DNA of 64,000 nucleotides from Rhizophagus irregularis (GCF_026210795.1 NC_089429.1:7597001-7661000), one strand, 5' to 3'. Shown: positions 22,372-34,199, counted from the stretch's first letter. Notes: generated from the sequence alone by a model not told the origin. A program made the numbers and translations.

Positions 22372-23685
22372 CTCAGCATTATGCTAGAGGCATGATTAAG
22401 ATTAAAGTAAAAGGAATGGGAATTGAAGGAATGAACAATTTATGACGAATGCGTGTATTTGATTTTGATTATTATTGTAAATGTAAATTTTTATGGATTA
22501 CTCCCTTCTTATGAATTCCAAAGAGAGCAAATGTAATATCATCAGTTATATGAATACTTTCTCTCGTTATGTAAAAAAATGATAATATAAAATTAATGTA
22601 GGAATTAATTATTTTTGAGATGAACTGAAATGAATGAATTGTGCGAAAGAATTTGTTAAGATTAAAATGAGAAATGACAAGTATTGAGAAATGAACTAAG
22701 GAGGAATTATAAGAATGAATTTTTGAATAAATGCGCATATTTAATTTTTTGATATTTTTTTTATTTTTTTTTTTTGTAAAGAAAAAGTGAATTTTTCTGC
22801 CATTTCCAAGGAATTTTTCTGACCCTCCTTATAAGAAAAAAAATTTGACAATCACATGGTTTAATTTGGGCGTAAAAAAGGAAATGTTTCATAATTTTGA
22901 ATAATTAAAATATAACATTAACGTAATTGTCGAATCAAAATATCAAGACCAATAAATGTATGTTACATATTATTACATAAAAAAAGATCATGTTTTTCCT
23001 TTTATGAATAAATATGTTATTGTTTTATATTAAAAATTTGTATACCAATTTTCAGTTTGCTTTTGTTAAATTTATGAAACAAAGAACTTCGGATTAAAAT
23101 TCCGAATACGGTTCACGGAAGGTTCACATTTAGTTAATTAATATTCCCAAAAATATAAATTAAAAAAAAAATGTCTTTATGCTATACAAAAAGATGCATG
23201 ATAAAGTACGAGTACGAAAAAAAAATCCTAAATAATTTGATTCGCTGAACTTAACTTTAATGGGCAAAGTTATCCTGTAAGTGGAATCATCTATGTATCG
23301 AAGGTTTGGTCTTGAACTGTAATAATTATCAGCAACCAATTACAATTATTTTAGAAATTTGAAGTTTTTTTTCTAAAAAAAGATTTTTTTTTGTTAACAT
23401 AAATTAAATGATCCAATTTAACAAAATTTTCATAATATTTTAATATTTTGAATTATACAGAATTATTACACCACAATAACAAATTATGATCTACATATAA
23501 ATGATAAATCTTTAATGTCCGTAACTCCAGCTGATTACCGATCTACAAAAAAATTTATATAGTATATATTATATATTATATATATTACTATGATAAAATA
23601 GTTAAAATTGCGTGATATAATTTTTTTTTTAAAAAAGAAAAGAATTTTTTTTTATTTGAGGAAAAAAAAATAATAATTTGTTTAA
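22372..23685. other. Gene-free AT-rich stretch
   Basis: Nothing coding supported. A TA-rich palindromic tract lies near 23558-23590. Confidence 0.5.
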
Positions 23686-24380
23686 TTTGTTCACATTGAC
23701 TGTTTTTCTTTGATAAGATGCCTCATTTAGGTTCTTTATTTATTTTTCTTTTTTTTTTTTTTTAAAAAAAAAAAAAATTATCATAAACAAAAGATAACAG
23801 ATGACCAATTCTGAAACGCCAACATACATCGAAGTTCTTAAAAATGAAAATAATTACTTTTTAATATTATTAATAAAATATTATTTAAAACCTATTAGAG
23901 TTAGAATCAAGTAAAATTAATTAACCTATTAAAAATTTTGATGCTTTTGTTTACATAATAAATTTATTGTAAAAAAATTTTTTAAGATCATGTAACAATT
24001 TTAACAATATTATTCGTTCACTTTTATGTTTCACATATGTTTGTAAACAATTATTCCATGATTAGATTAAAATAATCAATATATTTTATAATGAATAATT
24101 TTTTTTTAAATTACTTTTAAATCGTTCCTTTTACAGAAATTCATATCTTAAAAAAGTCTCATGAAATACGCCCTCGATGATCACATTGTTATACAGCATT
24201 TTTTTTAGCGTATTCATTTAGATGCCTAGAATAAACATATTGAACCTCCCTTCCTTCTATCGTTCAAACGCGAAAAAGGAAATCGCGTGATTCACGTGAT
24301 ATGATACCTGGCCAAGATTATGTTGGTTTGGCCAAAGGATCTGCAAATTTTGTTAAGGCATTATTAAACGAATTTGTATT
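23686..24380. repeat. Repeat family D, long copy 1
   Basis: Nearly collinear with 43966-44606. Shared words: TTCTGAAACGCCAACATACA, ATTCATATCTTAAAAA, TCATGAAATACGCCCTCGAT, TTCAAACGCGAAAAAGGAAA, and TGCAAATTTTGTTAAGGCAT. Shorter relatives are at 2536 and 24960. Probably a dispersed transposable-element fragment; no open frame. Confidence 0.8.
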
Positions 24381-24635
24381 TCATTCCGCGAGGACCGATT
24401 CACGTACATGAAATTTTATAAAAAAATCATCTAATTAAAGAATTTTAAATGCAGTTTTTAGTAATTTTATTAATTTTATTGTTTTCATAATTTTATTAAC
24501 AGTTAATAAATTTATTGTAATTTTTATTATATATCATTAATATTTGTTTATTTATCGATGCGTTTCAAATTAGAATTTCCAATAAGAAAAAAATTCGATT
24601 TTTCGATATTTTTCATGTGACTTTATTTTAGATTT

Positions 24636-24720
24636 CCCCATCCACTCGATCGACAAAGAACCTTACACTTCATGCCTTAAGTTCTATCGGTTAGATTCTT
24701 TGTCGATCGGGTGGATGAGG
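24636..24720. repeat. 25-bp-arm hairpin
   Basis: Arms at 24636-24660 and 24696-24720 match at 23 of 25 positions (core ATCGACAAAGAA / TTCTTTGTCGAT), with a 35-base loop. This is far too long to be chance at this composition. It could be a short foldback element or a structured RNA. Confidence 0.8.
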
Positions 24721-24959
24721 TGCAAAGTTTCGAACCGAATTCATGAAGATAATTATGAAATAACTATGTGACAAAATAAATAATAGTGATTACTATTGAA
24801 CATGTAATATAAATACAATTTCGTTATCTGTATATAAAAAACAACCAATGAATTAGTATAATCTGTGCACGTAGTATTAGATGTTATTATATAAATCCCG
24901 ATTTATATATGTATGATTGCATAATACAATTTCAAATTCTATTTTTTTAAAAAATAATG

Positions 24960-25225
24960 ATTTGAAAAGATTAAAGGAATATTTACTAAATTTGTTCATA
25001 TTGACTATTTTTCATTTGATAAAAGATAGTGTCATTTATTATACAAAAAATCTAGACAATGGACAGAAACATACATTGGGAGTGATGATATACTTTTTAT
25101 AGTTAGTATTAATAAAACCATAATCAAGGTAAATAAATAAAAATTTTTCTATTGGTTATTCCTTTTACAACTAACAAAAAGGAATACGCCCTCGATGATC
25201 ATATTATTATGCGCAATTCATAGAA
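24960..25225. repeat. Repeat family D, diverged short copy
   Basis: TAAATTTGTTCATATTGACT and then CTTTTACAACTAACAAAAAGG AATACGCCCTCGATG (25183) align with copy 1 and the 2536 copy. The middle is mostly lost. Confidence 0.65.
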
Positions 25226-25660
25226 CTACTTTTCCATCACAATATACTACTAATTCTTATGTCACTTAATAATTCTTTATTATCCCATAAAAGCGGTGGT
25301 ACAATTTAATAACAATAGATTTTGAACCAACCATACAGGGAACAAAATGATTTAACATTAAAGAGTAATTTCCAATATATGATTTATACGGAAAATTTCC
25401 AAATATACATACATATATAGATTGATTGATAGTTACCTTTGATTAATTACTTAATTAAAATCTTTATTATGCCATAAAGCCAAATTTCTTTCAGAACACA
25501 GTAAATAGGGGTTAGTTGCTTTTGATGTAATGATAAAATCATTTTATTATGAAAAATAGATATATAAACGCCTAAATTTATTACATGTCTTTTTTCAAAA
25601 AAAAAAACAAACTTTTCTCTTTAATTTTTCCCAATATCTAGAAAAAAAAACCTTTCAATA
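25226..25660. other. Upstream region of the HMG-box gene
   Basis: AT-rich with no gene. Directly before the HMG gene start there is a pyrimidine-rich leader (CTTTTCTCTTTAATTTTTCCC). Confidence 0.5.
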
Positions 25661-25668
25661 TTGCTAAA

Positions 25669-26202
25669 ATGGACGAAATTGAAACCTTAGCAAAGTCTCT
25701 AGTTCTAAGATTAAATAGAAAAAACATCTTCCCCCCATTGTTTAATGAACCTGAATCCTTCGTTCCTCCAATGGGATCAAAACCAAAAAAACCTGTTAAT
25801 TCATTTATTATATGCAGACAAAATGTCTGCAAGGAAGCGAAAACAAAAGGCGCTCATAACATGCGTATTATAAGCAAGGCAACCAGTATTTTGTGGAGAA
25901 GTGCGACCTCTGGTGAAAGGACCGTATATAAAAACATAGCCAACCGTGTTTGTGAAATCCATTTATTAAGAAATTCGACTTTAATTAATTCAACTACATA
26001 TATTAATTCAACTGCAAATATTAATTCAACTGCATATAACCAACTTCCTTCAATTTCCCCATCTATTTCTCGTCAACTTCCTTTTCCCTCTCCATCTTCT
26101 ATTTTCGAAACATCAAATATGTTTTTTAACGATTACAATGATCAAATTATTCCATTTAATTATGAGGATTCCGATGAAGAATATCATTATCAATGGATTT
26201 AA
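25669..26202 (+). CDS. HMG-box protein, MATA-HMG-like
   Basis: DNA-binding protein of 177 aa on one exon, probably nuclear. Residues about 38-98 form an HMG box: KPKKPVNSFIICRQNV, then NMRIISKATSILWRSATSGE and RTVYKNIANRV. This keeps the RPxNxFIxxR opening, the ISK helix, the WR aromatic and the final Y...A helix. The MATA-HMG family is known to be greatly expanded in Rhizophagus and related fungi. After the box, residues 103-121 carry a repeated INST unit (INSTTY, INSTAN, INSTAY), then a Ser/Pro-rich stretch and an acidic tail EDSDEE. The start at 25669 is the first ATG after a pyrimidine leader. It cannot be assigned a mating role from sequence alone. Confidence 0.9.
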   Translation: MDEIETLAKSLVLRLNRKNIFPPLFNEPESFVPPMGSKPKKPVNSFIICRQNVCKEAKTKGAHNMRIISKATSILWRSATSGERTVYKNIANRVCEIHLLRNSTLINSTTYINSTANINSTAYNQLPSISPSISRQLPFPSPSSIFETSNMFFNDYNDQIIPFNYEDSDEEYHYQWI

Positions 26203-26215
26203 TTAGTTTAATAAT

Positions 26216-26425
26216 AGTTTTCTTTTGGTTTCAAAGATGTTATAATAAATTGTTATTTCTTTTTATGTTTTCTTTTAATTTCAAAGATGTTATAGTAAAT
26301 TGTTATTTCTTTTATAAATGTTCTTTTAGTTTCAAAGATGTTATAGTAAATTGTTATTTCTTTTTATAAATTTTCTTTTAGTTTCAAAGATGTTATAGTA
26401 AATTATTATTTCTTTTTATATGTTC
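26216..26425. repeat. ~50-bp tandem array, 4 copies, after HMG gene
   Basis: The unit contains TTTCAAAGATGTTATAGTAA followed by ATTGTTATTTCTTTT, beginning about 26216, 26269, 26321 and 26371. It lies immediately 3' of the HMG gene stop and would be in its 3' untranslated region if transcribed. Confidence 0.9.
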
Positions 26426-28060
26426 TCGTGTGAAAATTTATTAGATTCAACCTATTTATTAATTCTTGAATATGCTCTATGTCAAGTTTCTTTACATGTA
26501 TTGAATAAATAAATTTTTATATTTTATTAATAAACAAATCAATTTTACAAATGTTATTTGAATTCTTTTGAATGTTACGTATAATTTGTCAATTTTTAGA
26601 ACTTCAAGGTAATAAAAACCAATAATTGAGGATCTTATTATCTCACATAATTATATAATATTATCCAATAACTCAATTTATTAATTTTTTTTTTTTCGTT
26701 ATAAAGTAGAATTACTTCGCGCTCCCAAATTAATCCATCCTTATTCAATAAATAAAACGTAACAATATAAAATAATTATAAATCCAAATTTATAACGTGA
26801 ACGATAGTTGCATGTAGACGGATAATAAGAATGTACATTATAATAATATAATTATAAGTCATTCACCTTGAATCTCGTTCATTCTTAAATATTGGATAGT
26901 TTTCTGCATCATTTGTGCTTCAATTAATAAATTTTATTTAAAATAATGGTGGTGACACAACAATGAAAGTATTCAACATATGGAATATGGTGTAATTGAT
27001 AATCAAAAAAAAATAATAACTTGGGATAGAAAAATGAATAAGCTTTGGATTTTTATTAACTTTAATACCTTGTTTTTTATAATACTGTAAGATTGGAATT
27101 TTCAATTTTTATAGAAATTAAATTATAAATCCAAATTTTTCCAGAAATTAATGCAATTAAATAAAAGATGTTGAGAGGGATTTTTTATCTAATCACTTAA
27201 ATATTAGAAAAAGTAATTTTTTTTATTGAGACATTCATTTAAGAAAAAAGGACATGAGACGAAAAAATTTTGGAATTTGCCTTTTATTTATTTATTATCA
27301 TGAAAAGAGTATTATTTCACGTAATAAATATTGCGTTGTACGCCAATGTTAGTCTGAAGTGCAACGAACTTAACAATTCTATTGAACGAATGCGCGCGCG
27401 TATATACCTTCGGTTAACATGCGACTAAACATGAGACTTTATAGATATACTAATTCAATAAATCAGTCCATTTGGACCTTGAAATACGTATAGATAATGT
27501 GCTTTTATATTCCTAGTTAATAATAAATAATGCGTTTAAAATAACAAATCATATGCATATCTGATGTATTATAAAAAATTTTTTATTATCCAATAAACCT
27601 TATTATTAACAAAGACTTTTTTGGCAACGGCGACATACAAATTATTGAAACGTATTGGTATGCTAATACAAGAATTACATCTTTTTTAAAAATTTGGATC
27701 AACCTAATCGTTACAGATATTAATAATTAGATTATCACCCATATATTCCACCTCGCGAATTTCGCTTTATTCCTTGAACGTGCATACATTTCCAGCAAGA
27801 TGATGAAATAATGCATAATCTATTTGGAATAAATAGGTTAAAATTATAAATTATTAAATATAAATAAATAAACAATTAGTTAAATGAACGCTAATCATCT
27901 ACCTTAAGGGATAGTTCTAATCGAAAAATATTAAACACTAAATTTTTTATTAAATTACGTCAATTAACCTCCTTAATAAAAAGAAAATGATCGGTTGTCT
28001 ATATATAAAATCCACAACTTCATTGGCGTAGCTTAATCTTTCACATCGTCCTGACAATCA
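26426..28060. other. Gene-free stretch
   Basis: No supported gene. The block around 27615-27820 has a more balanced composition and might be decayed coding sequence, but stops occur in all frames. Confidence 0.45.
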
Positions 28061-28067
28061 GTATAAA

Positions 28068-28415
28068 TCAATCAGAAGATAGTGAACCTTGCAATGCAAT
28101 TTTCTCATACATTAAGTAAGAGAAAGAAATTAACTTAAGGGAATTAAGTAAAGTAATTAAGATAAGAGAATTAGGATAAAGTAAGAAAATTGGGTAAAGA
28201 AAATTGGACAAAAATATTTGTGCTAGTGCTATATAAATCCTTAATAATTCGTCTCCATTGGGATCTACAACTTCGCGGGTAGAAACAACATCAACTTTGG
28301 GATCATATACATCCGCTGTAAAGCTTATTTTTTCTAATTGTGTATTACACCACAATACTGATTCATAATTTTGATAGTTACGCTGAGATTCGTCAAAAAC
28401 TAACAAACTATCCAA
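28068..28415 (-). CDS. Unrecognised 115-codon frame, possibly an exon
   Basis: The first 69 residues (MDSLLVFDESQRNYQNYESV, then ADVYDPKVDVVSTREVVDPN) look like ordinary protein. The second half is leucine/isoleucine-rich and AT-biased, more like read-through into intron or non-coding DNA. The real gene, if any, probably contains only the proximal part and further exons I could not place. No domain recognised. It may be a relic. Confidence 0.25.
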   Translation of the reverse strand: MDSLLVFDESQRNYQNYESVLWCNTQLEKISFTADVYDPKVDVVSTREVVDPNGDELLRIYIALAQIFLSNFLYPIFLLYPNSLILITLLNSLKLISFSYLMYEKIALQGSLSSD

Positions 28416-28855
28416 AATAAACGTTCAAAATAATGTTTTTTCGTTATCTATTAATATTAAAATATCACTATTAATTTAAAATTACTGATTCTCTAACATG
28501 ATAAATAATATTAATGCATTAAAAGATAACATTCTTCTTTTGAAACATGCTCTTTTATTTTCAACTGAATTGATATAAGATGGTAAAGTTTCCATTCAGG
28601 CCGTTCGAAAAAAAAGTAGAACCTAAAAGTATGACCATTAAGTCTACGTCTAAACCAGTTAAACCCATTCCTATCAAAGCCCCTGATTCATGTTGAAATT
28701 AAAATAATAAATTAATATAACATTCTTCCAATATAATAATTACAAAGCAAAAGTCAAGTAAAAATGCTTACCATTAAGCAAATAGAACAAGTATACCTCC
28801 AATTCTATGATGTTCTTCAACTCCAATTATTAGTCAAACACACAACAATCTTTAA
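28416..28855. other. Gene-free stretch
   Basis: No gene or repeat seen. Confidence 0.5.
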
Positions 28856-29398
28856 GTCGATACCAAATCAAGTGGTAGACAATGATGGATTCTTATGAAA
28901 CCTCTCATATAAGAAATGTCTGATATGATATAAAAATTTCAGTCGGCCTTTCCTTTTGCTGGTTTGTAGAATGATTAAAATTCTTAATAATTGATGGTAT
29001 AATATTTTCAGGAGGCCTTTATTTGTTGGCGTCGATACCAAATCAAGTGGTAGACAACGATGGATTCTTATGAAACCTCTCATATAAGAAATGTCTGATA
29101 TGATATAAAAATTTCAGTCGGCCATTCCTTTTTTTTGCTGGTTTGTATGATGATTAAAATTCTTAATAATTGATGGTATAATATTTTCAGGAGGCCTTTA
29201 TTTGTTGGTATACTTTACGTCGATACCAAATCAAGTGGTAGACAACGATGGATTCTTATGAAATCTTTCATATAAGAAATGTCTGATATGGATATAAGAA
29301 TTTCAGTTCGCCTTCGCCTTTCCTTTTGCTGGTTTGTAGGATGATTAAAATTCTTAATAATTGATGGTATAATATTTTCAGGAGGTCTTTATTTGTTG
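28856..29398. repeat. 175-188-bp tandem array, 3 copies
   Basis: Units begin GTCGATACCAAATCAAGTGG at 28856, 29031 and 29219 (interrupted by one base group in the third). Each contains AAGAAATGTCTGATATG, TTTCAGTCGGCC and TTTTCAGGAGGCCTTTATTT. Identity is high, so the expansion is fairly recent. No protein frame is shared by all three units. Confidence 0.92.
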
Positions 29399-31160
29399 TA
29401 GTATTTATTATTTTTCCCATGAGAAGGTAATATTTGTGGAATATTACGAGAAGAATTATATTCGTGCCTTTATATAGTTATCGATCCGATACCGCCGGTT
29501 ATTAGATCGATACTTGAGTAAACCTTCATACAAAACTGTTGTTTTGATTACCAATTTTTCACGCGATTCGATGTGGCTTTGATGATTTGACAACAATAAT
29601 CAATTCAATCATTCAGCAAATCAATACCAATATATTTATTCTGTTCACAAGCCACTATTATTTGATGGTTTTTTTTATCTCACCTGCCGTTCGTGCTTTT
29701 TGAATTGCGAAGATCTAGTTCATCTTTACTTATGCAAAAACCGCCGAACTGTCATGAAACTACAACATGATTCCATCATGTTCAGTTATATCCGATCGAT
29801 CCGATATTCCAAACACCTGCCTACAAAAAGGAATATGTTTCAATAAAAAAATAACAAAAAACAAAAAGTTTCGTAACTAAACGAAACATACCATGAATGA
29901 GATTAAGTTTATGAATTTTATATATTCCTGACGAAATTGACCCAAGAGATCAACAATTTCTCTCCAACCAAGAAATTCTTCGTAAGATCCAAGAAATAAA
30001 TATATATCCTCTTGTTATAATTTCTTAAAATGATGTAATATTTTTTTCCATTTCAATATATATAAAAATATAATATTTCTTCGTAATAGGTTACGTTAGT
30101 TACGTCCCTTATTAAAGAAATATCGTATGAGAAAGAGTAACTTGATCTTGCCAGATACGTCAGTTCTGTATGTATAGAAAAAAACAAATATTTAGAATAA
30201 AAATATCTTATTTCTTTAAAAAAAAAAATAAAAAGAATTATTTAAAATATCAAAATAACATACCCCATGTTAATTGTTAAAGGTGAAATTTATAAAAATA
30301 TGAGAAGAAAAGTAAAAGTACTGGTGCTCATTAAGAGTGGACATTTGTTCGATTTCATTTTAGTGCCCATTAGTAATGGGCGCTGTTTTAATATTATTTT
30401 TAATTGTTTAAAAATCCTAAAAGTAAATCCATCATTTGGTACTCTTGTCATTTTAAATTTCCAATTTTTATCTATCAATATCTTTATCGCCTAACAGATT
30501 CTTCATTAAACTACCGCGATTGTAAAATTTGTAAAAATAATTTTTTGAAGATACTATAAAGTTTCAACAGGTTTAAACCATTTGCCAATCAATACAAATT
30601 CCCATTATGTTTAGTTACTTTGCTGGTAGGTTCATCATTTCGTGTTAGTGCTAAAATATTTCTTTGAATATTACTATAATAATCACTATTACACATAAAT
30701 AATACAATATTTAAATATCGGATCTTTTCTATTCTATCTTCCGGCCATAATTTCGAATGCCATAAAATTTCTTCATAATAGAATACGTTGATTACGTTAT
30801 TACGTTAATTACGTTGATTATGCCATTGTTAAAATGAATACTACTATATTAACAATATTCTACTGATTTGAAAATTTCCACGATAATACATCAAAAGTTG
30901 TATAATTGTATTATTGAAATGGGATTTTGCCAAATAGTTAAAGTAGGGAACAAAAACTCGCCCTAAACCAAATTACCAAAAGTGCGAAAGAAATTCTGAA
31001 TTGAAAAAAAAACCATTAAACAGTTAGAACATATACCGTATAAAATCATTTTTAAATAAACCCTAAAAAGAAGCACTTAAAGTTTTAAAACAACATACCA
31101 TGTTGATTGTTAAAGGATCAAGTGAAAAAGAAAACCAATAACATCTTTAACACTCCTTAT
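29399..31160. other. Repeat-rich intergenic DNA
   Basis: No gene. Notable pieces: a palindrome GCCCATTAGTAATGGGC at about 30365-30381, an (ACGTTRATT)n tract near 30784-30820, and a CATACC..ATGTTRATTGTTAAAG block at 30259 and 31097 with a diverged relative near 55367. A 75-codon frame at 30267-30494 overlaps the palindrome and is not supported. Confidence 0.45.
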
Positions 31161-31169
31161 TACAAGGAG

Positions 31170-31241
31170 TCACAGTGTTGGGAAGTTTGTCCAAAACTTT
31201 TCAAATCCTAAAAGTCTGTCCAAAACCCAACACTGTGACTG
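31170..31241. mobile_element. Tiny hAT-like element with 8-bp TSD
   Basis: The inverted ends AGTCACAGTGTTGGG / CCCAACACTGTGACT enclose about 40 bases containing two GTCCAAAAC words. A perfect 8-bp direct repeat ACAAGGAG lies at 31162-31169 and 31242-31249. The right end reads CAGTCACAG inverted, while the left lacks the first CAG, suggesting a 3-base loss at the left tip. hAT-like, non-autonomous. Confidence 0.7.
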
Positions 31242-31469
31242 ACAAGGAGAGTTAAAAAAACTTTCCAAAAAAGCAAGATAGATGTTTTGATATTTTTTTT
31301 TTTATTGGGAAGTGAGATGTTTTGTGTGATATACCTCAGTATATCCAATGTTCCAATCTACATAAATTGATAGTCACGTGAATTTATAAATGTTATTTTT
31401 GAATTTTTGATACTAAAGTACGCTCTGATTTGCCAATTGTTTTAAATTCTACCTTTATTATTTATATAC

Positions 31470-31655
31470 TCCCTATAAAAAATTTTATCCGTTATTTCTG
31501 TAAAAACTCCGTAAAAATGAGCCTTTCACGGATCCATTCACGGAAAATGTAAATAATTCGTTAAATTCCGGGATATAAGGTTATTAATTCCGGAAATATG
31601 AACCTTTTACGGGAAAAAAGACGGAATATAAAAAACGGATCGACTTTTTTTACAG
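31470..31655. mobile_element. Imperfect foldback, possible MITE
   Basis: The left side CCTATAAAAAATTTTATCCG roughly pairs with the right side CGGATCGACTTTTTTTACAGG, and further inside CCGTAAAAATGAGCC pairs with GAACCTTTTACGG. The interior repeats CACGGAT/CCGG words. The arms are diverged and no target duplication is clear. Confidence 0.4.
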
Positions 31656-32184
31656 GACTACAACTATACGTTCATTCGTTATTTGTGATCACGGATGTTT
31701 TAACATGCTCTGTCTGAATAATTTGCGAAATTGATATTGGGAGGACTAAGAAAAAATTCCATGATGAATAATCTTGCTTAAAATAATTTATTTATTTTTA
31801 AGTAATATTATAAAAACAACAATTAATAAATAAAAAATAATAGTAAGGAAATTTTTGTCCTTTTTTGTTTTATTCTTAGCTTTTCTTATCTCAATTAATC
31901 TAAATACTCCGGCGTAGAATTATCTCGCATTTTATAAATTCGCTCCTACATGACGTATCTAAACATCATACGTTTACATACAAGAGGTTTATAATTTTCT
32001 CATTATTCTTGCATCTTTCTTGCGTTAATTTTGTTACTATGACGGAGAAACGAAAAATTTCTTCAAGTATTGCTGAATACAGTAATAAAATTTAATATCT
32101 CATTTAAATAATTCACATGATTTTTCGTTGTTGCTTCTTTCTTCAGTTTCACTTGCATTGCATACTATTTACTACATAAAATGT
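31656..32184. other. Gene-free stretch
   Basis: Nothing supported. Confidence 0.5.
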
Positions 32185-32192
32185 ATTAGAGG

Positions 32193-32355
32193 TAGGGATG
32201 GGGACGACTCGATTGGTTCAGTTCGGTTCCGAACCGATACTATTGAAAAAATCGAATCAAACCCGAAAACCCGGGTCACTTCGGTCCAGATCCAAGTCAG
32301 CCGATTTGGAACCGATGTATGGAACGATTGGAACGTTGAACCTTTTCCATCCCTA
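32193..32355. mobile_element. hAT-like MITE, TAGGGATGG ends
   Basis: The ends TAGGGATGG and CCATCCCTA are perfectly inverted. The flanks are ATTAGAGG (32185-32192) and ATTATAGG (32356-32363), an 8-bp target duplication with one mismatch. The 163-bp body is GC-richer than its surroundings and holds repeated GGTTC/GAACC words (TTCGGTTCCGAACC). The 91-codon frame crossing it is a by-product. Confidence 0.78.
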
Positions 32356-32363
32356 ATTATAGG

Positions 32364-33282
32364 TAGTATATTTAATAAAGAAACTAAGTTTACAATTTTT
32401 TAGTTAAAAGAAAACTCAAGTATATTTCTGCAGTTGTGCCCAATCCGAGGTATAGCAAAAAGTCAATAAATGCTAAGCTATTCGTGTAATATCCTTTGTT
32501 ACCTTAAGGCTTAAGCGCTCGAATTTCATGTTAAAAGCATCAGCCAATAGTTAGTTAAAGTAAAATTTTTTATCTATATCACTAACGATTTGTTTATTAT
32601 TTATAAATTCGGGAAAAAAATATCACAATAATAATTAGGCCAAAGTACTCACGTGAATGAACATTTAGCCAATAAAACTGTTTTGATATCATGTGATTTT
32701 ACATCAATATCAGATGTTGCTTAAACTTATCTTTTTTAACGAAAATACATGAACTTATTTTATTGAGAAATAAAAATAAAATTTGTCGAAAATGCAAAAA
32801 ATGCATGTCGTGTTTTTTCAATGGTGGTTTGCTTTACATGACACAACACACAACATTGTATAAGTAAAATGTTTATATTTGTACAAATAAACGAGGTTAA
32901 CTAGAAAGCGGTTTATTTTCACCTTACGAATCTGAGATTCACCAAAATGTGCGTGTAGAAGTTAGAAAAACAGAAGTTGGACCTTGGGTAAGTCTTGGTA
33001 TCAGTGCGCGAAGGGTTGGAAAACTATTATTAACAAAACATTGGGATTTATATATCTCAAGTTTACTCTTTTTCCATATGATTTTACTGCACCTTTATCA
33101 CAACCACAAGCTCCTAGCGCTTTTACAAGGCTAATGGATTTCAGGATCGACTTCCAGAACAAACGTGAAGATATACGCGTTATATTATTATATAATCATA
33201 TTATTCAACTTTTCCAGAGGTGTGTTGGTTGGCTTGGAGTTACTATGGAAAGTGATTTATTGAACGGTCTATATGGTATATA
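32364..33282 (+). other. Possible decayed coding region
   Basis: At about 32945-33280 the plus strand has overlapping open frames in two phases, e.g. FTLFPYDFTAPLSQPQ and MDFRIDFQNKREDIRVILLY. They suggest one former protein with a frameshift. No family recognised. The left part (32364-32940) has nothing. Confidence 0.35.
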
Positions 33283-33350
33283 GACCCACAGTGGCTTAAC
33301 TTCGGAGATCGGACGGGTTCTGGCGCTTTTCACTGTGTATGGCCGTAACT
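33283..33350 (-). rRNA. 5S rRNA 5'-half pseudogene
   Basis: Read on the minus strand, this begins AGTTACGGCCATACACAGTG, then GCGCCAGAACCCGTCCGATC, then TCCGAAGTTAAGCCACTGTG. These are the universal first ~68 bases of eukaryotic 5S rRNA (helix I 5' strand, loop A CCAUA, the CCCGUCCGAUCUCCGAAGUUAAGC loop). After GGGTCTATA the match ends, so the 3' half, including the C-box of the internal promoter, is absent. It is therefore a truncated copy or the head of a 5S-derived SINE, not a functional gene. Confidence 0.85.
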
Positions 33351-33352
33351 TG

Positions 33353-34199
33353 AATGAGAATAAAAATTATTTATTTAAAGTAGAACAGGTTATTCAAGCT
33401 TAGAAAAGTTAAGATCAAGAGGACGTCATCTTCCATCATTATTTATCTCTCTTTCAGTATATCAGCAAATGGTGTTTATAATGAATACTATCAAAGAATG
33501 AAGAAAAAAAAACCACCACAAATTACACGCCTAGAACTTTTCAATTAGCTAATTCTCTAGAACTTTCCTTAACTTAGCCTTGGGCATCTGAAGGTTCTTG
33601 GCAAGAAGTTGTATCAAACGGTTTTGAACTACATCCATGATGAAGAAGCTTTTGATCGTCTTGAACTACTAATAATATGAAGACCTTGAAAATCCAGTAC
33701 GTGAATCATAATGTTCAGCTTATAATGACGAGGAAATTGTCATAGTTAAGATTCCGATCTTACAAATAAAGAATTATTCGACTTTGTTGATCTTGATCTT
33801 TATATACCAAATGATCTTGTAAAGAAACATAATTTAATTTTATTCGTGATATTCAATTATCTGTACCTGCAGGATTATATAGGTAAGATTCTTACTTTTT
33901 TTAAATTTTATATTTGCAATCATGTGTGTTAGTGCGTGGATGTTTGCATTATGATGAAACGATTGATGTTGAAAACATTTACTTATTATAGATATCCTCA
34001 TGGCAATTGTCTTGGAACGCTAAATTTTATATGATACTTAAAAAATTAATGATTATGAATCTCCTAAAGCACAGATACTCGCATCAATAACATAATTACC
34101 AATATGTTATACAAGACAAGTGAGTTTCAAAAGGTAATGGTATAATGAACATGATTATATATTTTTGTTAATTAAAAACTTATTACACTTTTTTTGTAG
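33353..34199. other. Broken coding-like DNA
   Basis: Scattered short frames. A GT..AG interval ending at 34199 (TTTTTTTGTAG) looks like the intron before the pseudogene exon at 34200. Confidence 0.4.

Noticed and set aside
30267-30494. 75-codon plus-strand frame
   Set aside because: Overlaps a palindrome and dispersed repeat; the related sequences near 31.1 and 55.4 kb do not keep the frame.
32128-32403. 91-codon plus-strand frame
   Set aside because: Most of it is the TAGGGATGG MITE; no domain and no splice-supported extension.
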